This document shows, one piece after another, positions 9,112-16,886 of a stretch of DNA of 64,000 bases (within the stretch, counting starts at the first letter, position 1; every line of letters starts with the position of its first letter). Made by a program: the position numbers and the translations under genes. The DNA is from an uncultured Tateyamaria sp. (lineage in GTDB: Bacteria; Pseudomonadota; Alphaproteobacteria; Rhodobacterales; Rhodobacteraceae), in contig NZ_CANNGP010000015.1 in assembly GCF_947504105.1 (NCBI RefSeq), positions 1-64,000 of the forward strand, read 5' to 3'. The notes under the pieces are model-generated. The model was not told the DNA's origin. It searched no databases and worked only from the letters and a program-made list of their open reading frames with translations.

Positions 9112-9998
9112 CCCTTGACGCTGCCACGCTGACCCAAGCCGTCTTTCCGTCCCCCAACGACCCCGCGCCATTCGCCCGCTGGGTCGAAGCCCGCTTTGCC
9201 GAAGACCACAAAGCGACACATATCGACCTGCCGTCGGACATGGTGCGCGCGGGCCTGTCATCCCGCCTGCCCGGGTATGTCGATACGCGGGATGGCAAAA
9301 GACGCATTCACCGCTCGGGCTTTCTGCAAACACCCGAACCGTGGCTCAAACATCCGCAGACCCGCTTTCAGATGGCGGGGCTGATCCCGGGCCCGGACAG
9401 GCGTGACCACCCGTTGCGGCCACCCAATCCGCAAGGCCTTGTCTATGAACGGTTCTTTGCGGATGCAGGTATCACAGTGTCTTTTCGCGCGGTGGACATC
9501 GCGCGTGACCTTGACACCTTCCACCGCTGGCAGAACGACCCGCGCGTAGCCTATTTCTGGGAAGAGGACCGATCAAAGGAAGAATTGCGTGGCTTTCTTG
9601 AAAACCGGCTGTCGGATGCGCACAACTTCTCGGTCATCGGTGAATATGACGGCCAGCCTGTGGGATACTTCGAGATTTACTGGGCGCGCGAAGATCGGTT
9701 GGGCGCATATTACGACGCAGGTCCATGGGATCGTGGCTGGCATGGTCTGATTGGTGAGGTTAGCGCGCTTGGGCGCGCCAGAACGTCGGCCTGGATCCGA
9801 GCGTTGACCCACTACATCTTTCTTGATTGCCCGATGACTGATCTGGTTGTAGGCGAACCGCGCGTCGATAACGCCAAGTTGCTGCGCTATGCCGATGCGC
9901 TGGCCTATCGCAAGATCAAGGAATTCGACTTTCCGCACAAACGGTCTGCCCTGATGCACTGCGCACGGGACGATTTCTTTGGACAGGTGCATCTATGA
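9108..9998 (+). CDS. iucB: N6-hydroxylysine acetyltransferase (IucB/RhbD-type)
   Basis: This 296-residue GNAT-fold acyltransferase of the IucB/RhbD/AlcB group acetylates N6-hydroxylysine to give the hydroxamate. The family region is clear in the C-terminal two-thirds: FHRWQNDPRVAYFWEED, QPVGYFEIYWAREDRLGAYY, GWHGLIGEVSALG and FLDCPMTDLVVGEPRVDN. The N-terminal 110 residues form the usual less conserved half. It overlaps iucA and iucC by ATGA at both ends, so the three proteins are made stoichiometrically. The length is close to that of E. coli IucB (about 315). Confidence 0.88.
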   Translation: MTLDAATLTQAVFPSPNDPAPFARWVEARFAEDHKATHIDLPSDMVRAGLSSRLPGYVDTRDGKRRIHRSGFLQTPEPWLKHPQTRFQMAGLIPGPDRRDHPLRPPNPQGLVYERFFADAGITVSFRAVDIARDLDTFHRWQNDPRVAYFWEEDRSKEELRGFLENRLSDAHNFSVIGEYDGQPVGYFEIYWAREDRLGAYYDAGPWDRGWHGLIGEVSALGRARTSAWIRALTHYIFLDCPMTDLVVGEPRVDNAKLLRYADALAYRKIKEFDFPHKRSALMHCARDDFFGQVHL

Positions 9999-11767
9999 GC
10001 CAGACGTTTGACGCCGTGCGGCGCCGCCTGCTGGCCAAGATGATCAGCGAATTAAGCTGGGAAGAAGTCCTGCATCCAGAGCATGGCGATCCCTGCCAGC
10101 TTAAACTCGCTTCAGGCCGGATTTATCGCTTTCGGGCGACGCGGCGCATCTGGGACAATCTTGATATCGCCCCGGAAAGCCTGTTGGTCGATACCGGAGA
10201 GACACCCTGCCCGCTACGCTTTGTCATTGATGCAAGGGTCGAGCTTGGGATGACCCCTGACACCGAAGCCATGTTTCTGCGCGAGCTGTCCAATACACTG
10301 CGGCAGGATATCGAGCTGGAGCGGCTTTATGGTGATCTGGATGCCGCGGCGCTGATCTCTCTGCCCACACGTACCCTGCATGCAGCGCTTGAGGGGCATC
10401 CTAAAGCCGTGGCCAACAAGGGGCGCCTTGGCTGGGGCACGGCCGACGTGACCGCATATGCGCCTGAGTATGCGCAACCCATCCGGCTGTTCTGGCTGGC
10501 GGCGGATTCCGATCTGCTGCGCAGCGGAACATCAGGTGACATCGACGAAACAGAGTTGCTTGATCAAGTACTTGGAGTGGACGAGGCCAATGCGCTCAGG
10601 CAACGCGCGCAGCAGGCGGGTGCAGTCGACGCACATGTCCTACTTCCGGTTCATCCGTGGCAATGGCGCAACCATCTTGAACAGGCCTTTGTGGTCGAGA
10701 TCGCCCAAAGTCGGCTGATCCCGCTGGGTCAGCACGGCCCTGATTTTGTGGCTACCCCCAGCCTCCGCACGCTGACGCCCGTCAACACAAGGCCATACGA
10801 GGTCAAGTTGTCCTTGGGTATTCTGAACACGTCCGCATGGCGGGGCATGCCTGGGAAATACATCGAACTCGGAGGTGCATTGTCGGATTGGCTGGACGGG
10901 CTGGTCCATGCCGATCCCCTCTTGAATAGTCGTGTCATGGTTTTGCGCGAGGCGCTTGGTCACTGGGCGGCTCACCCGATCCTATCTGATTGCCCCGACG
11001 CCCCCTATCGCCATCACGAGATGCTGGGCGCAATCTGGCGCGAGAACGCATGTGCGAAGGTCGGCCCCGGCAGGCAGGCCGTGATGGCCGCCGCCCTGTT
11101 TCACCACGGCGCGTGCGGCACGCCTTTGGCGCAGACTTATGCAATGGCGGCTGGGGTTCCTATCAAAGTTTGGCTGAAGGCGCTGTTCGAAGCCACTGTT
11201 GTACCGCTCTGGCACATGCTTTGCCGCTATGGTGTCGGCTTTATCGCCCATGGGCAAAACATCACTGTCATCCTTGAAAACCACATGCCTGTGGGCATGG
11301 CGCTCAAGGATTTCCAAGGCGATCTGGACCTGGTCGATCAGGATTTCCCGGAAATGCATGGGCTTGATCCTGCAATACGTGCGCTGCTGCCCCGCAAACC
11401 ACCCGCTTACATCATCCACGATATCCAGACGGCCCATTTCGTGACCGTACTACGTTTTCTGTCAGCGGCCCTTGCCCGCGCCGGACAGATGGAGGAAGAC
11501 CAGTTCTACCACGTGCTGCAACAGGTTTTGCTGGACTACAAAAAGCGGCATTGCAGCCTTGCGGACCGTTATCGAATGTTCGACCTTTTCGAACAGATGA
11601 TGCCGAAGGTCTGCATTAATAAAGTGCGGCTTTCCATCGGGTATGGCGACAGCGGCGAACGTCCCTTGCCCGCTCGGGGCACCGATCTTGTGAACCCTCT
11701 TTCGGGCAGCTGGCACCACCAAGAGGGTGTCCGCCACGATCCGACACTGGCTGATCACCTGTTCTGA
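9995..11767 (+). CDS. iucC: Aerobactin-type NIS synthetase IucC (second citrate amidation)
   Basis: This 590-residue synthetase is paralogous to IucA and by family adds the second hydroxamate arm to finish the citrate-dihydroxamate. Visible motifs are LEGHPKAVANKGRLGW near residue 130, VHPWQWRNHLEQAF, NTRPYEVKLSLGILNTSAWR, HGQNITVILENHMPVGM and LKDFQGDLDLVDQDFPE. The length matches the IucC/RhbF family. It is the last gene of the iucABC operon. The 154-bp gap to the next gene has no strong terminator; only a CACAC/GTGTG repeat is visible near 11850. Confidence 0.88.
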   Translation: MSQTFDAVRRRLLAKMISELSWEEVLHPEHGDPCQLKLASGRIYRFRATRRIWDNLDIAPESLLVDTGETPCPLRFVIDARVELGMTPDTEAMFLRELSNTLRQDIELERLYGDLDAAALISLPTRTLHAALEGHPKAVANKGRLGWGTADVTAYAPEYAQPIRLFWLAADSDLLRSGTSGDIDETELLDQVLGVDEANALRQRAQQAGAVDAHVLLPVHPWQWRNHLEQAFVVEIAQSRLIPLGQHGPDFVATPSLRTLTPVNTRPYEVKLSLGILNTSAWRGMPGKYIELGGALSDWLDGLVHADPLLNSRVMVLREALGHWAAHPILSDCPDAPYRHHEMLGAIWRENACAKVGPGRQAVMAAALFHHGACGTPLAQTYAMAAGVPIKVWLKALFEATVVPLWHMLCRYGVGFIAHGQNITVILENHMPVGMALKDFQGDLDLVDQDFPEMHGLDPAIRALLPRKPPAYIIHDIQTAHFVTVLRFLSAALARAGQMEEDQFYHVLQQVLLDYKKRHCSLADRYRMFDLFEQMMPKVCINKVRLSIGYGDSGERPLPARGTDLVNPLSGSWHHQEGVRHDPTLADHLF

Positions 11768-11921
11768 CGCGAACGCAGGCCACAATTACCCGCTGGCAAA
11801 ACTGCAAAACGCATGGAATTCCTGACTTGTGAACTCATCGCACCCGCGACACACTCATAGCGTGTGGGTTATTTCGCCCGCCGTATTTTAGAACTCAATC
11901 CATTTTTTCTGGAGCATTACA

Positions 11922-12956
11922 ATGAAAATGAATTTGGACGAAGTCCCCTTGGGGGCGCGACGTCGCGCATCCCAAATGCTGGAAAGCATCCGTGGTACCG
12001 ACATGGACCCGACCAAGGGCAGAGCTGCCCTGTCGGGCGAGGTCAACGCAGTCTTCCGCCCTGACTTGAAAGACGTGGCGTATTTCGAATTCGTCGTCGA
12101 TCTTGGGCGCGAGCGAGGGCGTAACGTGGCCATTTCGGGGCGCGGCGAAGAGGTCAGGCGCGTGCCTGCGAGGCACGGTTTCATCATCGCCTCAAGCGAT
12201 ACACACGATCACCCGATATCGCATTGGTCGCTTGACCGCGAACCACCAAGCCATCAGCTTGCCCTGGCCGCGAAGGAAAAAGGGGCCAAGGTTGCACGTT
12301 TGTTCAAGCTCGATGCCCTGTCCTATGCGGGCGAGGCAGAAGACGGCGAAATGGTTGCGCAAACCGGTCAACTGCCCATGCCAATTGATGGTCTGCTCAA
12401 AGATGTGGAAAAGATGCGCGGTAAGATCTCGGGCACCATGGCGCGCCCCGCGAGTGCCCGAAAGAACGATGAGGTAGCCAGCAAGGAACCGCACGAGGTG
12501 CGCAGCACCGGCCAGCGTCGTCAACAGACCAAGATCGGGTCGGCAGGATCGTGGAAGGAATTGCGCGACATCTATGGCGAAACATTCGGCCCACTGCTGA
12601 GCGCCCTCAGGCAGCAGGCCGCCTCTGCCTGGGAAATCGAGGAGCTGGTCGCGGAATTGGGCGAAGGCATCATGACCGGCACAACCCACAAGGTTGCACT
12701 GCTTGAAGCGGATGCCAACGTCGAAGTCTCTGGCGACGGTGCAGGATTGGTGAAGGTCGAAGTCATGCCAACCACTGACACCGGCGGTTGCGTCGTGCTG
12801 CACGTGACCGACGAGAAGTTGCGCGAGGAAGTGTCATTCGACCTGCACATTTCCTATCGCTCCGGCCTGCAAGAACACCTGCACTTTTTCGCAGTTTCCC
12901 CCACAACCCCATCCAACACCAAGCCCAACAGCGGCATGGCCGAGTTCGAGGAGTAA
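11922..12956 (+). CDS. Conserved-looking protein of unknown function, coupled to a cysteine peptidase
   Basis: I do not recognise this 344-residue protein. It has no signal peptide or membrane segment. It appears to have two domains: residues about 1-170, with a charged N-terminus and the segment HGFIIASSDTHDHPISHW, and about 208-330, rich in acidic beta-strand-like sequence (GLVKVEVMPTTDTGGCVVLHV). A polar, Arg/Lys/Gln-rich linker at about 172-206 joins them. ATG at 11922 follows CTGGAG. The peptidase gene starts five bases after its stop, with the ribosome binding site lying inside this gene's end, so the two are translationally coupled. A chaperone, inhibitor or substrate role for the peptidase is conceivable, but nothing in the sequence proves it. 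Confidence 0.75.
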   Translation: MKMNLDEVPLGARRRASQMLESIRGTDMDPTKGRAALSGEVNAVFRPDLKDVAYFEFVVDLGRERGRNVAISGRGEEVRRVPARHGFIIASSDTHDHPISHWSLDREPPSHQLALAAKEKGAKVARLFKLDALSYAGEAEDGEMVAQTGQLPMPIDGLLKDVEKMRGKISGTMARPASARKNDEVASKEPHEVRSTGQRRQQTKIGSAGSWKELRDIYGETFGPLLSALRQQAASAWEIEELVAELGEGIMTGTTHKVALLEADANVEVSGDGAGLVKVEVMPTTDTGGCVVLHVTDEKLREEVSFDLHISYRSGLQEHLHFFAVSPTTPSNTKPNSGMAEFEE

Positions 12957-12961
12957 TCATC

Positions 12962-13612
12962 ATGGCATATACATATTACTGGGCCGATGGCTCCGCATCA
13001 CAGCAACCTTACAACCAGTACACCGTGAACGGATGCGCGATCGGGTGTGGCAGTCTTGCATGGACGATCCTGTTCCTGTGGGGCGACCGACAGGCTGGAA
13101 CCGGCAACAGCTACTGGGCACCGCGTTGGGGTCTTTACCGTCAGGATGGTGGTACGGGGGCAGACGTTGTGTCTCCGACGTCGCAAACGGCAGGCGTGAA
13201 CAACGTGATCGAAGAGATCGCCGACGATGTCGACACGTTCTGTGCCTTCGGGCAGGGGGCCACGCACCCCGCGACGATGGGTCAGGCCAGCCGGTACTTC
13301 TCCGGACGGACGGGCACAACACTGGTCGAACACCACAACATCTTCGGTGTCAGTGAATCGCGCCTGCGCGAATACGCCCGAAACTCGATCCGAGATCGTG
13401 ATACGCCGGCTGTGATCGGAACAGGCTGGCTCAGCCACTACCCGGTGGCCTATGGCTACGCGTGGCAATCGCGCATCGTGCGCAAATGCTTCATCTTCTG
13501 CTGGAACGAAACGGTCTATGACCGTTGGTTCTGGGTGAACCAGGGCTGGGGCGGCAGCGGCAACGACTGGGTGCCGGCAGACACTTGGTTCGCGGGTGAA
13601 ATTTACCCTTAA
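12962..13612 (+). CDS. Small streptopain-like (C10-type) cysteine peptidase candidate
   Basis: This 216-residue protein has a papain-like arrangement similar to the streptopain (C10) family. NGCAIGCGSLAWTILF (residues 23-38) supplies the nucleophile, probably Cys25. His159 lies in SHYPVAYGYAW. WFWVNQGWGGSGNDW (189-203) closely resembles the C10 hallmark NWGWGG region. It lacks the large propeptide and any signal peptide, so it would be made as a minimal catalytic domain in the cytoplasm or exported unconventionally. The start at 12962 is preferred because GAGGAG lies just upstream, overlapping the end of the preceding gene; the frame is open further upstream only by chance. A hairpin at 13620-13647 follows. 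C39- or C47-like proteases are alternatives. Confidence 0.7.
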   Translation: MAYTYYWADGSASQQPYNQYTVNGCAIGCGSLAWTILFLWGDRQAGTGNSYWAPRWGLYRQDGGTGADVVSPTSQTAGVNNVIEEIADDVDTFCAFGQGATHPATMGQASRYFSGRTGTTLVEHHNIFGVSESRLREYARNSIRDRDTPAVIGTGWLSHYPVAYGYAWQSRIVRKCFIFCWNETVYDRWFWVNQGWGGSGNDWVPADTWFAGEIYP

Positions 13613-13619
13613 ACCCAAC

Positions 13620-13647
13620 CGGGCCAACTGAAATTCGGGTTGGCCCG
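13620..13647 (+). terminator. Hairpin after the cysteine peptidase gene
   Basis: CGGGCCAAC at 13620-13628 pairs with GTTGGCCCG at 13639-13647 around a 10-base loop, eight bases after the peptidase stop. Only a weak pyrimidine stretch follows. It probably separates the peptidase pair from the alg44-alg8 transcript, whose putative promoter begins 16 bases downstream. Confidence 0.6.
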
Positions 13648-13662
13648 CCTTCTATCGCTTCC

Positions 13663-13679
13663 CTATCCTTTGGTATAAT
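13663..13679 (+). promoter_or_regulatory. Putative activator-dependent promoter of alg44-alg8 with CTATCC-TTT-GG element
   Basis: CTATCCTTTGGTATAAT combines a motif repeated elsewhere in the window (16793, 18391, 23429) with an extended -10 box (TGGTATAAT; TATAAT at 13674-13679). It lies about 100 bp upstream of the likely alg44 start. No good -35 hexamer is present at the usual spacing, which suggests an activator. The 25 bases from 13664 match 18 of 25 positions upstream of algD. Confidence 0.5.
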
Positions 13680-13779
13680 CGGCTGACCTTTCTTTCTACC
13701 CACTGACCCCACGCACATCACCACGCCATCACGGCTCTTACTATTGTCGGCATGTAGTTCGCGACGGAGCACATGCGTT

Positions 13780-15204
13780 TTGAAAATCGTTCACCAAGCC
13801 CCGGGGGTCGACCTCGACTGGAAAGTAAAGGCCCCCCTCACATTCGAGACGCCAGGCGGCGCGGTCGTGGGCATCGAAAGCTGGTCGCTCGCGGGTCTCA
13901 GATGGCCCACGGACGCAGGTGACGCACCCAAGGCAGGGACGCTCAGCATTCCGTTCCAGGGTGTCGACATCCGGTTTCCGGTACGCCTGCGCAAGACCGA
14001 TGACGCGGATATCCTTGCGTTAGATGGCCTCAGCGGGCGGCAACGAGAAACGCTTGCCCTCTTCTACCGTTCCCTTCTGTCCGGGCGTATGGCCAGCAGT
14101 GACGAAGTGATCACCAGCCTTGATACACCACTTGATCTAGTCCCGATGGAGGAAACGGAAGCTGAACGTACGCAGCTGCCGGGCAGGCAGATATTCCGGG
14201 CGCTGCGTGTGGTTGCCAATGTAATGACCTACCTGTTGCTGGCAGCGACCGTCGTGGCAATTGTCGGCAACAACATCTTTACCAATCTTGATCGGATTGA
14301 CATTCAGCACGGCCGCGTTGTCGCCCCCATGAATACTAACTTCCCAAAACGGGCTGGGGTTGTTGAGAAGGTGTTGGTCACCCGCGGCCAGGCCGTGCAC
14401 GAGGGTGATATCCTGATCCGGATGTACGACCCCAAGCTGCAGGCCGATCTGTCAGATACCGAGGCACGGATGACCGCGGCTGCCAAAGCATATGACGACG
14501 TCAAACAGGCATTGATTCAACTCGACGGACTGACAGACACAGATGCTCCGGTCATTAGAATGGCCACCGCATCCCGATACCACGCAATGTTCATCGGCTC
14601 GGGTCAATTTGACGACATGCGGCGCCAATGGCTCGCACTCAGAGACCAGCGCGCACAACTGGCCGACACGTTTGATCCGGTTAGTATCGTTCGCGAGATG
14701 CTGGCTGCGGAACTGACACACAGACAAGCGGACATCGATAGTCTGCACGCCCAGCACACAGCAAGGCTGGACCTGATTGCCCTCAACCACATCACAGCGC
14801 CATCGGACGGCATCGTGCAGGAGGTTCTGGTGCACAAGGGGCAGCCTGTATCCGCCTCCCCCGCCCCCTTGGCTTTCGAAAGCACAGAGCCCCGCGTGAC
14901 AATCGGTTGGGTGTCCGAACGCTTCGCCGAAACCATGTTCATTGGCATGCCGGCCAGCATTGGGCTGAACGAAGGTGCGGAACGCATCAAGTTCACAGGC
15001 ACGGTCACGGACCTGCAGGCCGGCGACCACCCCGAACGGCCCGGTGAGTTCGGGATCATCGTGACCGTAACCCCCGCGGACCTGTCCGCCGCGGGAACCA
15101 AAGCCCGCTTGCGTGCAGGCGCCCCCGTGAATTTGGATGCAAAACGACACATCGGACAGCGGCTTACTGAATGGTTTGTAGGACTGGTGAACACCAATGG
15201 CTGA
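13780..15204 (+). CDS. alg44: Alg44-like polymerase partner (degenerate PilZ plus HlyD-like periplasmic domain)
   Basis: About 474 residues. The N-terminal cytoplasmic domain aligns with the PilZ domain of Alg44: VHQAPGVDLDWKVKAPLTF, then VGIESWSLAGLRW in place of the (D/N)xSxxG motif. The arginines of the RxxxR c-di-GMP motif are missing. The region LFYRSLLSGRMAS and the following TPLDLVP are typical of Alg44. One transmembrane helix (about 148-170) leads to a membrane-fusion-protein-like periplasmic part with VVEKVLVTRGQAVHEGDIL and ITAPSDGIVQEVLVHKGQPV. No ATG is suitably placed; TTG at 13780 with GGAG upstream is the likely start, and TTG at 13744 is an alternative. The gene overlaps alg8 by eight bases, matching an Alg8-Alg44 complex. 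Confidence 0.78.
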   Translation: MKIVHQAPGVDLDWKVKAPLTFETPGGAVVGIESWSLAGLRWPTDAGDAPKAGTLSIPFQGVDIRFPVRLRKTDDADILALDGLSGRQRETLALFYRSLLSGRMASSDEVITSLDTPLDLVPMEETEAERTQLPGRQIFRALRVVANVMTYLLLAATVVAIVGNNIFTNLDRIDIQHGRVVAPMNTNFPKRAGVVEKVLVTRGQAVHEGDILIRMYDPKLQADLSDTEARMTAAAKAYDDVKQALIQLDGLTDTDAPVIRMATASRYHAMFIGSGQFDDMRRQWLALRDQRAQLADTFDPVSIVREMLAAELTHRQADIDSLHAQHTARLDLIALNHITAPSDGIVQEVLVHKGQPVSASPAPLAFESTEPRVTIGWVSERFAETMFIGMPASIGLNEGAERIKFTGTVTDLQAGDHPERPGEFGIIVTVTPADLSAAGTKARLRAGAPVNLDAKRHIGQRLTEWFVGLVNTNG

Positions 15205-16786
15205 TCTGAATTCCGAATACGCGTTCGACAAGGATCTGACCGCGCGCCTGCAAGAGCTGCAAAAGCCGGTGCCCAACTATTTCAGCAAGTGGTCCCTGCC
15301 CCAGTTCACCCTGTTTCTGCTGCTATTCATGGGTCTGTTGTGGCTGTTGGCCAATGTGCCCAACCGATTTTTCAACCCCGGCGCTCTGCATGTCACAATG
15401 GTGCTTGGCACCTTGGGCCTTTGGCGATTTGGTTGGTGGTTCACCCATGCTTTGCGGGCGCAGGCCTATGCCCGGATAAAATGGCCGCGCCTACGGCGCC
15501 GGGCGGATGCGCTTTGGAATCAGGGGTGGCGGCCCAAACGGCTGCACATCCAGATGACGACCTATTATGAAGAACCTTCGATCACCAAGCGAGTGATTGG
15601 GTCGATCCTAGGCCAGATCCGGCGCGAGCAGATACCGACAACACTCTATATCGGGACGGGCAGCGCCTATGACGAAGGGATCATCAAAGAGTTCGTCGAA
15701 ACCTATGCGCAGGATATTCCTGATGATCTGGCCCAGCTGGTGTTCATTCGCCAGAACCAGCCCGGCAAACGGATGGCAATTGGTCTGATCCTGCGGGCCA
15801 TCTGCCGTTCAGGCGCGGCCCCGGATGACCTGGTCATCTTCATGGACGGTGACGCCTTGTTCGGTTTCGACGTGCTGCGCAAGACATTGTCGATGTTTGG
15901 CAGCGATCCCGAATTGCAGGCCCTGACCACGGACGAAGAAGTGATCTGCTACGGCCCTCAATGGATCGCCAAGTGGCTCGACATGCGGTTCGCCCAGCGT
16001 CGGCTGGCGATGCAAAGTCACGCGATGTCGAACCGTGTGCTGACGCTGACAGGGCGGATGAGCGTCTTTCGCGCGCAGCATATCCTTGATGAAAAGTTCA
16101 TCCGCACGATCGAAGCGGATCACCTTGACCACTGGCTGTGGGGCCGGTTCCGGTTTCTGTCCGGCGACGACAAATCGACGTGGTACAGGTTGCTCAGCGT
16201 CGGGGCCAAGATGATCTATGTACCAGATGCCACCGTCTACACGATCGAAGTGATCAAGGAAAACGGCATGAAACGGATGGTGCAGAACTTCCGCCGCTGG
16301 TCGGGGAACATGCTGCGCAACGGCCGCCGCGCCATCGCACTTGGTCCAACCGCCATGCCGTTTTTTATCTGGTGGTGCGTGGTGGATCAGCGGATTGCCA
16401 TGTGGACCATGATGGTCAGCCCGGTGATGGCGGTTCTGGGCAGTATGGTCGCCCCCGGCTACTTCTGGAACTGCATCATCTGGGTGCTATTCTCGCGCAT
16501 CGTCCTGTGTCTGTTCCTGTTTGGTTACAGCCGTCGGGCGGACATGACATGGCCTTTCATCCTGTACCTCAACCAGGTGATCAACGCGTCGGTGAAAATC
16601 TACATGGTCTTCCACCTCTCCAAACAGAAATGGTCGAACCGCGGGAACCAAAGCGCGGGCGGCGGAACAGGCGGCGTTGAAACGGTCAAGAACGCCTTTG
16701 CCAAGTTTCAGCTGATCACCGCCGTGTCCGTCTTTCTGATGCTGACGATGATGTATGTGGGCCTGATGGAAACACCCTTTCGGTAA
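15197..16786 (+). CDS. alg8: Alg8-like glycosyltransferase (mannuronan-synthase type, GT2, inner membrane)
   Basis: This 529-residue membrane GT2 enzyme polymerises a sugar from a nucleotide donor and, in alginate producers, moves the chain across the inner membrane. It has two N-terminal helices (about 30-85), a catalytic core with FMDGDALFGFDVL near residue 215, TGRMSVFRAQHIL and LSGDDKSTWYRLL, the RMVQNFRRWSGNMLRN stretch (the QxxRW equivalent) so typical of Alg8, and several C-terminal helices. GDP-mannuronate is the expected donor because GMP/PMI and GDP-mannose dehydrogenase genes follow. The product need not be classical alginate, since no epimerase, acetylase or AlgE/AlgK genes are in view. 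Confidence 0.88.
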   Translation: MADLNSEYAFDKDLTARLQELQKPVPNYFSKWSLPQFTLFLLLFMGLLWLLANVPNRFFNPGALHVTMVLGTLGLWRFGWWFTHALRAQAYARIKWPRLRRRADALWNQGWRPKRLHIQMTTYYEEPSITKRVIGSILGQIRREQIPTTLYIGTGSAYDEGIIKEFVETYAQDIPDDLAQLVFIRQNQPGKRMAIGLILRAICRSGAAPDDLVIFMDGDALFGFDVLRKTLSMFGSDPELQALTTDEEVICYGPQWIAKWLDMRFAQRRLAMQSHAMSNRVLTLTGRMSVFRAQHILDEKFIRTIEADHLDHWLWGRFRFLSGDDKSTWYRLLSVGAKMIYVPDATVYTIEVIKENGMKRMVQNFRRWSGNMLRNGRRAIALGPTAMPFFIWWCVVDQRIAMWTMMVSPVMAVLGSMVAPGYFWNCIIWVLFSRIVLCLFLFGYSRRADMTWPFILYLNQVINASVKIYMVFHLSKQKWSNRGNQSAGGGTGGVETVKNAFAKFQLITAVSVFLMLTMMYVGLMETPFR

Positions 16787-16792
16787 CCTCAC

Positions 16793-16803
16793 CTATCCTT
16801 TTG
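16793..16803 (+). promoter_or_regulatory. CTATCC-TTTT-G element upstream of the GMP/PMI gene
   Basis: CTATCCTTTTG, the left half of the element seen at 13663 and 23429, starts seven bases after the alg8 stop and 84-94 bp upstream of the ATG at 16887. CGATAATCC follows near 16811 and could act as a -10 box. The site is weaker than the other copies because the right arm is missing. Confidence 0.35.
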
Positions 16804-16886
16804 CGTCCACCGATAATCCTCGGAGACACAGCACGAACCAAAGCCGACCAGTAGTGTCATCTCAGTTGTTAAAGTGAGGTTCTAAA

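Noticed and set aside
12788-12961. Longer N-terminus of the cysteine peptidase starting at 12788
   Set aside because: It would overlap the end of the coupled upstream gene in another frame; ATG at 12962 has a better ribosome binding site and begins the conserved region.
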